Shown here in pieces: positions 1 through 5,678 of a stretch of 5,678 nt of DNA. A program made the position numbers and the translations under genes. Below the pieces are notes generated by a model. That model was not told the origin of the DNA, did not search any database, and saw only the letters and a list, made by a program, of their open reading frames with translations. The DNA lies in contig CALXGU010000108.1 of NCBI GenBank assembly GCA_944387905.1, positions 1 through 5,678 on the forward strand, written 5' to 3'. This DNA comes from an uncultured Clostridia bacterium (GTDB taxonomy: Bacteria > Bacillota > Clostridia > Oscillospirales > QAKW01). Each line of letters starts with the position of its first letter. Within the stretch, counting starts at the first letter, position 1.

Positions 1-180
1 CCTCTTGTATCATACGGCTGATATTCTTCAGCAAAAGCAAAAAATGCTTTCTGATTTGGATTTGATAAAATTTTCTCACTTGTTCTTCACGCTTCTCTTT
101 TGAATTCACTGTTTTATTATTATTTTCTTCACTAAATACATAATTATATAACCCGGCTTTTATATATAAACCAGTTCTTA
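1..180 (-). pseudogene. Unrecognised minus-strand coding fragment, truncated and possibly frameshifted
   Basis: This AT-rich stretch differs sharply in composition from the operon beside it. Read on the minus strand, the frame with codons ending at bases 175 to 2 has no stop, and yields protein-like text such as RTGLYIKAGLYNYVFSEEN followed by a charged NNNKTVNSKEKREEQ segment. After about base 75 that frame turns into less convincing residues, while the neighbouring minus-strand frame continues with SNPNQKAFFAFAEEYQPYD to the window edge. One extra A in the run opposite bases 71-74 would join the two into a single reading. No ATG begins the frame: it runs into recF on the antisense strand and would be cut off at about 175-183, and its other end leaves the window. 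I do not recognise a family. It may be a remnant of a gene, an insertion boundary or a contig chimera, and a chance open frame is not excluded. Confidence 0.3.
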
Positions 181-582
181 AAAACAGCCGAGAGCCGTGA
201 GGATTACGAAAAAGCGATACTGGAGCGGCTCAGAAAAAAACGTCTGTCGGACATAAGTGCGCGCGTTACCCAGAACGGTATCCAAAAAGACGATCTGCTC
301 ATTCTCGGCGCGGGAAAAAGTCTCAAGTACTTCGGCTCGCAGGGCCAGATAAGATGCGCTGTACTGTCTCTTATTCTCGCTCAGAGCAGGGTCATATATG
401 ATATGCGGGGAGAAACCCCCGTTATTATATTGGACGATATACTCTCGGAACTTGACAGGACAAGACGCGCGTTTATTTTCAAAGGCCTTGATGATTCGCA
501 GTGCATTATGTCTACATGTGAGTCGCAGAAGGTCAAAAACCGAGGAAATATTTTAAAGGTAAGCAAAGGCAGGATAATTTAA
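136..582 (+). CDS. recF: DNA replication/repair protein RecF, C-terminal part only (5' truncated)
   Basis: RecF is a cytoplasmic SMC/ABC-type ATPase that works with RecO and RecR to load RecA at single-strand gaps. The visible part is the C-terminal ATPase lobe. It includes the conserved K-D-D-L segment (about 283-294, here QKDDLLI where PHRDDL is usual), the ABC signature FGSQGQ (331-348), a Walker B strand VIILDD (421-438) and the D-loop SELD (445-456). The protein ends GRII, with TAA at 580-582. The frame is open from 136, just after a TAA at 133-135, and has no ATG. Clear RecF-like sequence starts at about 181-196, so the first 15 or so codons may be foreign. RecF is normally about 360 residues, so the Walker A half and the middle domain are missing. 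Their place is taken by AT-rich sequence, so the gene is broken here or the sequence is chimeric. The stop overlaps the next start (TAATG), which implies translational coupling. The family call is secure; the cause of the truncation is not known. Confidence 0.9.
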   Translation: MHNYITRLLYINQFLKTAESREDYEKAILERLRKKRLSDISARVTQNGIQKDDLLILGAGKSLKYFGSQGQIRCAVLSLILAQSRVIYDMRGETPVIILDDILSELDRTRRAFIFKGLDDSQCIMSTCESQKVKNRGNILKVSKGRII

Positions 583-860
583 TGTATTTACATTTGGGCA
601 ACAACGTCATTATAAAAAAAGAAGGCGTCATAGGTATTTACGATATTGATAAAACCACCGTTTCCAAAAGAACCCGTGATTTTTTAACGCATTTTGAAAA
701 AACGGGCAGGCTTACTTATATTACAAACGAGCTGCCTAAATCTTTTATTGTTTATGACGACGGCTCGGGCCTGCGTGTTTTTATATCTCAGATTTCTACT
801 ACGACACTGCTCAAACGCAGCGATTTTTTGTCAAAAAGTTCGGAAATTTCGGAATATTAA
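582..860 (+). CDS. remB: DUF370 / RemB-like (YaaB family) small regulator
   Basis: This 92-residue protein matches the DUF370 family, which includes B. subtilis RemA and RemB (YaaB), in length and key motifs. It opens with MYLHLG, continues with VIGIYD (about residues 16-21), then LPKSFIV (about 51-57) and ends its conserved core with ISTTTLLKR (about 71-79). In B. subtilis, RemA and RemB are needed for extracellular matrix gene expression and RemA binds DNA directly. A DNA-binding role here is inferred from the family. It has no signal peptide or membrane segment and should be cytoplasmic. The ATG overlaps the recF stop by one base, and the only Shine-Dalgarno-like sequence is the weak AGGCAGGA inside recF (567-574), which suggests coupled translation. 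Its position between recF and gyrB is the same as B. subtilis yaaB, which supports orthology with RemB rather than RemA. The last ten residues or so are family-variable. Confidence 0.85.
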   Translation: MYLHLGNNVIIKKEGVIGIYDIDKTTVSKRTRDFLTHFEKTGRLTYITNELPKSFIVYDDGSGLRVFISQISTTTLLKRSDFLSKSSEISEY

Positions 861-889
861 TTTACAATCAAATTGTTATTCAGTATATA
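861..889 (+). promoter_or_regulatory. Possible sigma-A-type promoter just upstream of gyrB
   Basis: The 42-bp remB-gyrB gap contains TTTACA (861-866) and TATATA (884-889) separated by exactly 17 bp, a good match to the vegetative promoter consensus. A small dyad, ACAAT-CAA-ATTGT (864-876), lies inside it. The weakness is position: transcription would start at about 896, at the end of the AAGGAG ribosome site, leaving a leader of only about 6 nt. It is therefore either a near-leaderless promoter or a chance match in AT-rich spacer DNA. Transcription from upstream genes is equally plausible. Confidence 0.22.
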
Positions 890-902
890 AAAGGAGAAAA
901 AA

Positions 903-2816
903 ATGTCTCAGTCAAATGTAAACGCAAGTTATGACGAAAACCAGATACAGGTTCTGGAGGGTCTGGAGGCGGTCCGAAAAAGACCGGGTATGTATATAGG
1001 CACCACCTCTGCTGCAGGTCTGCATCATCTTGTATATGAAATAATGGACAACTCGATAGACGAGTCTCTTGCCGGGTTCTGTTCATATATAAGCATAAAG
1101 ATACTGCCGGGAAATATAATCGAGGTACAGGATAACGGCCGGGGCATCCCGGTCGGAATAAATAAAAAGAAAGGCGTACCGGCTGTAACTTTGGTGTTTA
1201 CCGTTCTTCATGCGGGCGGAAAGTTCGGCGGAGGCGGATACAAGGTCGCAGGCGGTCTGCACGGCGTGGGCGCGTCGGTCGTAAACGCGCTTTCCGAATG
1301 GCTTGAGGTCGAGGTCGCAGACGGTAAAAATATTTATAAAGAACGCTATGAACGCGGAAAAATCACAGAGCCGCTTGCAGTTGTCGGAAATACCGATAAA
1401 AAAGGCACCAGAGTCAGATTTTTGGCTGATGACCAGATATTCGAAACACTCGAATACGACTATGACGTTCTGCTCAAACGCGTGCGCGAACAGGCGTTTT
1501 TGAACGCAGGACTTACAATAGAAATAACCGATTTGCGCCAAAGCCCCGCAAAAAGCAAAAAAATGTGCTATGAGGGCGGTATCCGTGAGTTTGTTAAATA
1601 TATAAACAGAAACAAAGAGACTACCCACGAAGATATAATCTATATGAGCGGCGAGAAAAACGGGTCCATGGCGGAAATCGCGCTCCAGTATACAAACCGC
1701 TATGATGAGACTTTGCTGTCGTTTGCAAATAATATCCATACCTCTGACGGCGGTACGCATGAGACGGGCTTTAAAACCGCGCTTACAAGAAATATAAACG
1801 CTTACGCACGCAAAAAAGGTCTGCTTAAGGAAAAGGATGATAATCTGTCCAGTGAGGACGTACGCGAAGGTCTTACCGCAATCATTTCTGTCAAGCTCGA
1901 GGACGCGCAGTTTGAAAGCCAGACAAAGGCAAAGCTGGGCAATTCGGAAATGACCGGGCTTGTGACATATGTAATGAACGAAAAGCTGAGCGAATTTTTC
2001 GAGGAGAATCCGAAAACGGCAAAGCTGATAATCGAAAAGGCTATCAACGCCGGCCGCGCAAGAGAAGCTGCGCGCCGCGCACGCGAAACCGCAAGAAAAA
2101 GCGCGCTGTCTACTGCCGCTTCGCTGCCCGGTAAGCTTGCGGACTGTCAGCTCAGGGACAATCAGTTTACCGAGATCTATATAGTCGAGGGCGATTCCGC
2201 CGGCGGCTCCGCAAAAGAGGGCAGGGACAGACGGTTTCAGGCGATACTGCCGCTGTGGGGCAAAATGCTCAATGTCGAAAAATCCAGGATCGACAAAGTT
2301 TACGGCAACGATAAGCTGCAGCCGGTCATTACTGCTCTGGGTACAAATATCGGATCGGATTTCAATATAGAAAAACTCAGATACGGCAAGGTGATCATAA
2401 TGGCTGATGCCGATGTGGACGGCTCACATATAAGAACTCTGCTTCTGACTTTCTTTTTCAGGTTTATGCGTCCGCTTATAGAAGAGGGTCATGTCTATCT
2501 TGCCCAGCCGCCGCTGTATAAAATAATCAAAAAGAACAAATCTGAATACGCCTACAGCGACCAGCAGCGCGACGAAATTCTAAAAGAGATGGGCGAGGGC
2601 TGTCTCGTTCAGAGATATAAAGGTCTGGGCGAGATGAACCCTGAACAGCTGTGGGAGACCACAATGGACCCCACCAAGCGCACTATTGTAAAAGTAACAA
2701 TGGAAGACGCGGTTTTAGCCGATGAGATATTTACAATTTGCATGGGCGAAAAAGTAGAGCCGCGCCGTGAGTTCATAGAGCAGAACGCACAGTTTGTAAG
2801 GAATCTTGACGTATAA
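903..2816 (+). CDS. gyrB: DNA gyrase subunit B (ATPase and TOPRIM subunit)
   Basis: GyrB is the ATP-driven subunit of the A2B2 gyrase that adds negative supercoils to DNA in the cytoplasm. The N-terminal GHKL ATPase carries Y10, E46 (general base, in YEIMDN), N50, D77 in VQDNGRGIP and the lid motif GGLHGVGASVVNALS. The transducer domain has the ATP-contacting QTK (K342). The TOPRIM domain has EGDSAGGSAKEGRDRR, starting at metal-binding E429, and the D502-D504-D506 cluster in MADADVDG. The C-terminal tail contains QRYKGLGEMNPEQLWETT. The length of 637 fits the short Gram-positive type without the enterobacterial TOPRIM insertion, and separates it from nothing else needed for the call because a GyrA-box-bearing partner follows. 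The ATG at 903 is preceded by AAGGAG (891-896) at a 6-nt spacing. W452 occupies the place of E. coli K447 (usually K or R) in the LPLxGK motif. D431, the E. coli D426 equivalent, is unchanged. Confidence 0.98.
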   Translation: MSQSNVNASYDENQIQVLEGLEAVRKRPGMYIGTTSAAGLHHLVYEIMDNSIDESLAGFCSYISIKILPGNIIEVQDNGRGIPVGINKKKGVPAVTLVFTVLHAGGKFGGGGYKVAGGLHGVGASVVNALSEWLEVEVADGKNIYKERYERGKITEPLAVVGNTDKKGTRVRFLADDQIFETLEYDYDVLLKRVREQAFLNAGLTIEITDLRQSPAKSKKMCYEGGIREFVKYINRNKETTHEDIIYMSGEKNGSMAEIALQYTNRYDETLLSFANNIHTSDGGTHETGFKTALTRNINAYARKKGLLKEKDDNLSSEDVREGLTAIISVKLEDAQFESQTKAKLGNSEMTGLVTYVMNEKLSEFFEENPKTAKLIIEKAINAGRAREAARRARETARKSALSTAASLPGKLADCQLRDNQFTEIYIVEGDSAGGSAKEGRDRRFQAILPLWGKMLNVEKSRIDKVYGNDKLQPVITALGTNIGSDFNIEKLRYGKVIIMADADVDGSHIRTLLLTFFFRFMRPLIEEGHVYLAQPPLYKIIKKNKSEYAYSDQQRDEILKEMGEGCLVQRYKGLGEMNPEQLWETTMDPTKRTIVKVTMEDAVLADEIFTICMGEKVEPRREFIEQNAQFVRNLDV

Positions 2817-2830
2817 TTTAGGAGACGGAA

Positions 2831-5353
2831 ATGGAAGAAGTTAAACACAGCAGTGAAATAAGCTTTGAAGGCCAGAATGTAGTAGAAATAGATGTTGAAA
2901 AAGAGGTGCGCACGGCGTTTCTTGACTATGCAATGAGCGTTATAGTCAGCCGTGCTCTGCCGGATGCGCGCGACGGTCTCAAGCCTGTTCACCGCAGAAT
3001 ATTATATACGATGTATGAGGCAAACCTGACCCCGGACAAGCCGTACAGAAAATCGGTCACGACCGTCGGCGACGTATTGGGTCATTACCATCCGCACGGA
3101 GACTCGTCTGTTTATGACGCGATGGTCAGACTTGCTCAGACCTTTTCTTTGAGATATCCGCTTATAGACGGACAGGGCAACTTCGGCTCGATCGACGGTG
3201 ATCCGCCTGCCGCCTACCGTTATACTGAGGCGCGTATGAAAAAAATCGCGCTTGAAATGCTGACGGATATACGTAAAAACACCGTGGATTTCATGCCTAA
3301 CTTTGATGATAAATCTCAGGAGCCGACCGTGCTCCCGGCAAGATTTCCGAATCTGCTTGTAAACGGTTCGTCAGGAATCGCCGTCGGTATGGCAACCGAA
3401 ATCCCTCCTCACAACCTGGGCGAGGTCATAGACGGTACTATCGCGCTTATGGAAAACCCCGGGCTTGATGTGGACGGACTTATGGAGTATATAAAGGGTC
3501 CGGATTTTCCGACAGGCGGCATAATCATGGGCAGAACCGGAATAAGAAACGCTTACCGCACCGGCCGCGGCAAAATTTATGTCAGGGCAAAAGCTGAAAT
3601 TGAGGAATATAAAGACGGCAGATTCAATATCGTTGTTACAGAAATTCCTTACGGAGTAAGAAAAGCGGCGCTTATAGAAAAAATTGCGGACGAGGTCAAG
3701 GGCGAGAGGATTGCAGGCATTTCCAATATCCGAGATGAGAGTGATAAGGACGGTCTGCGATTTGTAGTGGAACTTAAGCGCGACGCAAACCCTCAGGTAG
3801 TGCTGAATCAGCTGTATAAGTATACCGATATGCAGGCGACCTGCTCCGCTATCATGATTGCGCTGGTAAACAACGTGCCCAGAGTCCTCAATCTGAAGGA
3901 GATGCTTTGGGAGTACATCTGTCATCAGAAAAATGTTATAACAAGGCGCACCCGCTTTGATATAGAAAAGGCAAAAGCCAGGGCGCATATCCTTGAAGGG
4001 CTTATCAAGGCTATCGATTATATAGATGAGGTCATTGATATAATCAAAAAGAGCAAGTCCATTTCCGACGCAAAGCAGTCGCTGTGCGACAGATTCGGGC
4101 TTGACGATATTCAGGCTCAGGCAATAGTCGATATGCGTCTGGGTCAGCTCTCAGGTCTTGAGCTCGACAAGATAGAGACCGAATACAGCGAGCTTGAACA
4201 GAAAATACAAGAGCTTGAGGCTGTTCTTGCCGATGAAAATAAAGTCATTGATATAATCAAGACAGATCTTTTGGAAATCAAGCGCAAGTACGGCGACGCG
4301 CGCCGCACCGAAATAGGCGTCGGAGAAATAGGCCTGGAGGACGAGGATCTTATACCGGTCGAGGACTGCGTGTTTACTCTTACAAACCAGGGCTATGTCA
4401 AGCGTATCGCGGTATCGGAATACCGCTCTCAGCACCGCGGAGGCCAGGGCGTGCGCGGCATGACAACAAAGCAGGAGGACGTGGTGCGCGAGATGTTTGT
4501 AGGCTCGACCCACGATACTATTATATTCTTTACCAATTTAGGCCGCGCTTATAAAAGCCGCGGGTATGAGATCGCGGCGGGCACCCGCAACTCAAAGGGT
4601 ACAAACGTAATCAATCTGCTTCCGCTGATGTCGGGTGAGAAAGTCACGTCCATGATACGTGTGCCGCAGTTCAACGAGGGCGAGTATATGCTCATGGCCA
4701 CTAAAAACGGCACCGTCAAGAAAACGCCGATAACCGATTACGCCAATATTAGAAAGAGCGGAGTAATAGCGATCATTATAGATGAAAATGACGAGCTTGA
4801 ATCTGTTGTAAGGACGACAGGCGACGATAATATTATTCTTGCCTCTAACTGCGGCAAAGCGATCAAATTCAGCGAGAATGATGTGCGCAGTATGGGCAGA
4901 GTCACGCGCGGTGTGCGCGGAATGCGGCTTGAGGATGACGACTTTATAGTCGGTATGGCTGTTGAACGCCCGGACGCTACGCTTTTATCTGTGACAGAAA
5001 AGGGCTACGGCAAGCGCACCGAGCTTTCTGAATATCGGCTCCAGACGCGCGGCGGAAAGGGCATAGGCAACTATAATATTACAGACAAGACCGGCAAGGT
5101 CGCGGCGATAAGCGTCGTAGACGATAACAACGACCTGCTTCTTTTGACTTCCGGCGCGGCGGTAATGCGTACTTCGGTCAGTGAGATACCTGTTATAGCC
5201 AGGACTACACAGGGCGTGCGCGTGGTACGCCTTGATGACGGTGTCAGCATCGTGGATATTTCCAGAACCGATAAACATGAGCCTGAAACACAGGAAAATG
5301 ACATTTCCGGCAATCAGACAGAGCAGGAGCCTGAAACACAGGAAAATGAGTAA
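2831..5353 (+). CDS. gyrA: DNA gyrase subunit A (DNA cleavage/rejoining and wrapping subunit)
   Basis: GyrA forms the transient double-strand break through which gyrase passes DNA, and its C-terminal domain wraps DNA to give the direction of supercoiling. In order: winged-helix cleavage domain with the quinolone-region motif GDVLGHYHPHGDSSVYDAM (about residues 80-98) and catalytic R130-Y131 in YRYTEARM; tower domain (about 170-360); coiled-coil C-gate (about 370-500); six-blade beta-pinwheel (about 505-810) with a GyrA box QHRGGQG at 534-540 and a second RGG motif, QTRGGKG, at 738-744. The GyrA box separates it from ParC. S92 and D96, equivalent to E. coli S83 and D87, are the wild-type residues. 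The 840-residue protein ends in an acidic tail where EPETQEN occurs twice. The ATG is preceded by AGGAG (2820-2824) at 6 nt, and starts 14 bp after the gyrB stop, so the two are almost certainly cotranscribed. Confidence 0.98.
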   Translation: MEEVKHSSEISFEGQNVVEIDVEKEVRTAFLDYAMSVIVSRALPDARDGLKPVHRRILYTMYEANLTPDKPYRKSVTTVGDVLGHYHPHGDSSVYDAMVRLAQTFSLRYPLIDGQGNFGSIDGDPPAAYRYTEARMKKIALEMLTDIRKNTVDFMPNFDDKSQEPTVLPARFPNLLVNGSSGIAVGMATEIPPHNLGEVIDGTIALMENPGLDVDGLMEYIKGPDFPTGGIIMGRTGIRNAYRTGRGKIYVRAKAEIEEYKDGRFNIVVTEIPYGVRKAALIEKIADEVKGERIAGISNIRDESDKDGLRFVVELKRDANPQVVLNQLYKYTDMQATCSAIMIALVNNVPRVLNLKEMLWEYICHQKNVITRRTRFDIEKAKARAHILEGLIKAIDYIDEVIDIIKKSKSISDAKQSLCDRFGLDDIQAQAIVDMRLGQLSGLELDKIETEYSELEQKIQELEAVLADENKVIDIIKTDLLEIKRKYGDARRTEIGVGEIGLEDEDLIPVEDCVFTLTNQGYVKRIAVSEYRSQHRGGQGVRGMTTKQEDVVREMFVGSTHDTIIFFTNLGRAYKSRGYEIAAGTRNSKGTNVINLLPLMSGEKVTSMIRVPQFNEGEYMLMATKNGTVKKTPITDYANIRKSGVIAIIIDENDELESVVRTTGDDNIILASNCGKAIKFSENDVRSMGRVTRGVRGMRLEDDDFIVGMAVERPDATLLSVTEKGYGKRTELSEYRLQTRGGKGIGNYNITDKTGKVAAISVVDDNNDLLLLTSGAAVMRTSVSEIPVIARTTQGVRVVRLDDGVSIVDISRTDKHEPETQENDISGNQTEQEPETQENE
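5279..5349 (+). repeat. 23-bp direct repeat at the 3' end of gyrA (two copies, 48-bp period)
   Basis: An identical 23-bp stretch occurs at 5279-5301 and 5327-5349, inside the coding sequence of the GyrA tail. The period is 48 bp, exactly 16 codons, so both copies read the same residues EPETQEN (starting at residues 817 and 833). The second copy is followed by one more residue and the stop codon. The segment between them reads DISGNQTEQ. Exact nucleotide identity, not just amino-acid similarity, points to a recent in-frame duplication. Confidence 0.9.
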
Positions 5354-5389
5354 AGCCGAATTGCTTTACAAAGCGTGAGGTCAGGACAG

Positions 5390-5453
5390 GCCTTTGGCAA
5401 AGTAAAAAGGCAAAAAGAGGTTGCTCTTAGCGTTTTGCCTATGATTAAGCAAC
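5390..5453 (+). other. gyrA 3' untranslated region with competing hairpins
   Basis: Between the gyrA stop and the terminator lie three short dyads that cannot all form together. GCCTTT (5390-5395) can pair with AAAGGC (5406-5411). AGGCAAAA (5408-5415) pairs with TTTTGCCT (5433-5440), extended inside by AGAG/CTCT with a small bulge. GTTGCT (5420-5425) pairs with AGCAAC (5448-5453). No long T-run follows any of them, so they are not obvious terminators. I see no tRNA, open frame with a ribosome site, or known riboswitch here. The pairing is seen in the sequence; any function is unknown. Confidence 0.3.
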
Positions 5454-5463
5454 AAAATCATAT

Positions 5464-5504
5464 ACACACAGTATAATTATAAATTAATTATACTGTGTGT
5501 TTTT
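5464..5504 (+). terminator. Intrinsic (Rho-independent) terminator of the gyrase operon
   Basis: A perfect 16-bp inverted repeat, ACACACAGTATAATTA (5464-5479) and its complement (5485-5500), surrounds a 5-nt loop and runs straight into TTTTT (5500-5504). The stem is AT-rich, which is tolerated at this length. It lies 111 bp after the gyrA stop, at the right place to end the gyrB-gyrA transcript. The upstream flank has AAAATCAT, so weak activity in the opposite direction is possible but less likely. Confidence 0.8.
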
Positions 5505-5545
5505 GAAATAGACTGTTAAAAGTATGTTAGTAACAGATTGTATAG

Positions 5546-5678
5546 ATGCGACGGGGTCAAGGTCAGGGCATGGTTAGGAAAAAGTGCGCGGCACCGCGGC
5601 ACGGCACCGACCGCACGCAGGATACACTCACCGCTGCGGCGACATCGCGGCACGGCACCGACCGCACGCAGGATACAC
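5546..5678 (+). CDS. Possible start of an open frame containing a 17-residue repeat (runs off the window)
   Basis: An ATG at 5546 (with another in frame at 5570) opens a frame that stays open to the window end, at least 44 codons. It begins MRRGQGQGMVRKKCAAP and then enters the 51-bp repeat, giving RHGTDRTQDT twice with a TLTAAATS-type linker between. The repeat period is a multiple of three, so the frame is preserved. Against a real gene: a TAG lies directly before the ATG, I see no ribosome binding site, GC-rich DNA is poor in stops by chance, and a minus-strand frame is open here too. I do not recognise the product. Confidence 0.15.
   Translation, partial: MRRGQGQGMVRKKCAAPRHGTDRTQDTLTAAATSRHGTDRTQDT
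5595..5678. repeat. GC-rich 33-bp direct repeat, two copies at 51-bp period, at window edge
   Basis: A 33-bp sequence starting CGCGGCACGGCACC and ending AGGATACAC occurs without mismatch at 5595-5627 and 5646-5678. The 18-bp spacer reads TCACCGCTGCGGCGACAT. The second copy finishes exactly at the last base of the window, which suggests the array continues or that an assembly broke at the repeat. The segment is far richer in G and C than the operon or the AT-rich terminator just upstream. The copy identity is seen directly; whether it is a minisatellite, a repeated protein domain or an intergenic repeat family is unknown. Confidence 0.85.

Noticed and set aside
864..876. ACAAT-CAA-ATTGT dyad as an operator upstream of gyrB
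   Set aside because: A 5-bp arm in AT-rich spacer is too weak to support a specific binding site, and no second copy is seen nearby.
694..921. 75-codon plus-strand frame overlapping remB and the gyrB start
   Set aside because: It overlaps two genes supported by family motifs and ribosome sites, and has no recognisable protein features.
1083..1760. 225-codon open frame on the minus strand inside gyrB
   Set aside because: It lies wholly antisense to a complete, motif-verified gyrB. I see no ribosome site or recognisable domain, and such shadows are common opposite genes with this codon usage.
3371..3988. 205-codon open frame on the minus strand inside gyrA
   Set aside because: It is antisense to the GyrA tower and coiled-coil coding sequence, Cys- and His-rich without a domain pattern, and best explained as a coding shadow.
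2831..5353. gyrA could instead be parC (topoisomerase IV subunit A)
   Set aside because: The GyrA-box-type motif in the first blade, the six-blade C-terminal domain and the position right after gyrB in the recF-remB-gyrB-gyrA order support gyrase.
5354..5460. tRNA or small RNA gene just after gyrA
   Set aside because: The short dyads do not form a cloverleaf, and there is no T-loop consensus or recognisable promoter.
5595..5678. CRISPR array
   Set aside because: Only two repeat copies with an 18-bp spacer are present. CRISPR spacers are typically around 30 bp or longer, there is no third unit, and no cas gene is visible.

Overview
The window is the oriC-proximal gyrase cluster of a low-to-moderate-GC Gram-positive bacterium, probably a member of the Clostridia. 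The gene order is recF (3' part only) - remB/DUF370 - gyrB - gyrA, all on the plus strand. This is the order known downstream of dnaA-dnaN in Bacillus subtilis and many Clostridia. The short GyrB (637 residues, without the TOPRIM-domain insertion of enterobacterial GyrB), the purine-rich Shine-Dalgarno sites and the presence of a DUF370 gene all fit a Firmicute. The species cannot be named from this sequence.

Layout. Bases 1 to about 180 are AT-rich and do not belong to the gyrase operon. They contain what looks like a truncated, possibly frameshifted minus-strand reading frame that I do not recognise. Composition changes abruptly at about 175-183, where the RecF C-terminal third begins. Only about 134-149 codons of recF are present, including the ABC signature, Walker B and D-loop, and the Walker A N-terminus is missing. 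The recF stop overlaps the remB start (TAATG). A 42-bp gap with a strong Shine-Dalgarno site leads to gyrB (903-2816), and a 14-bp gap with another leads to gyrA (2831-5353). Both gyrase genes are complete with all catalytic residues visible. Downstream of gyrA, 325 bp hold no confident gene. There is a leader-like stretch with competing hairpins, a strong 16-bp-stem intrinsic terminator (5464-5504), and a GC-rich end with a 33-bp direct repeat at a 51-bp period that stops exactly at the window edge.

Together the genes serve replication-associated DNA maintenance. RecF loads recombinase at gaps, GyrB and GyrA form the A2B2 gyrase that introduces negative supercoils, and the DUF370 protein is a small RemA/RemB-type putative DNA-binding regulator. 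The operon itself is ordinary. No new biological system is evident. The points that deserve a second look are the two window edges (a broken recF with foreign-looking sequence, and the 51-bp repeat), a duplicated acidic EPETQEN motif in the GyrA tail, a tryptophan at the GyrB position equivalent to E. coli K447, and an unusual GyrA box.
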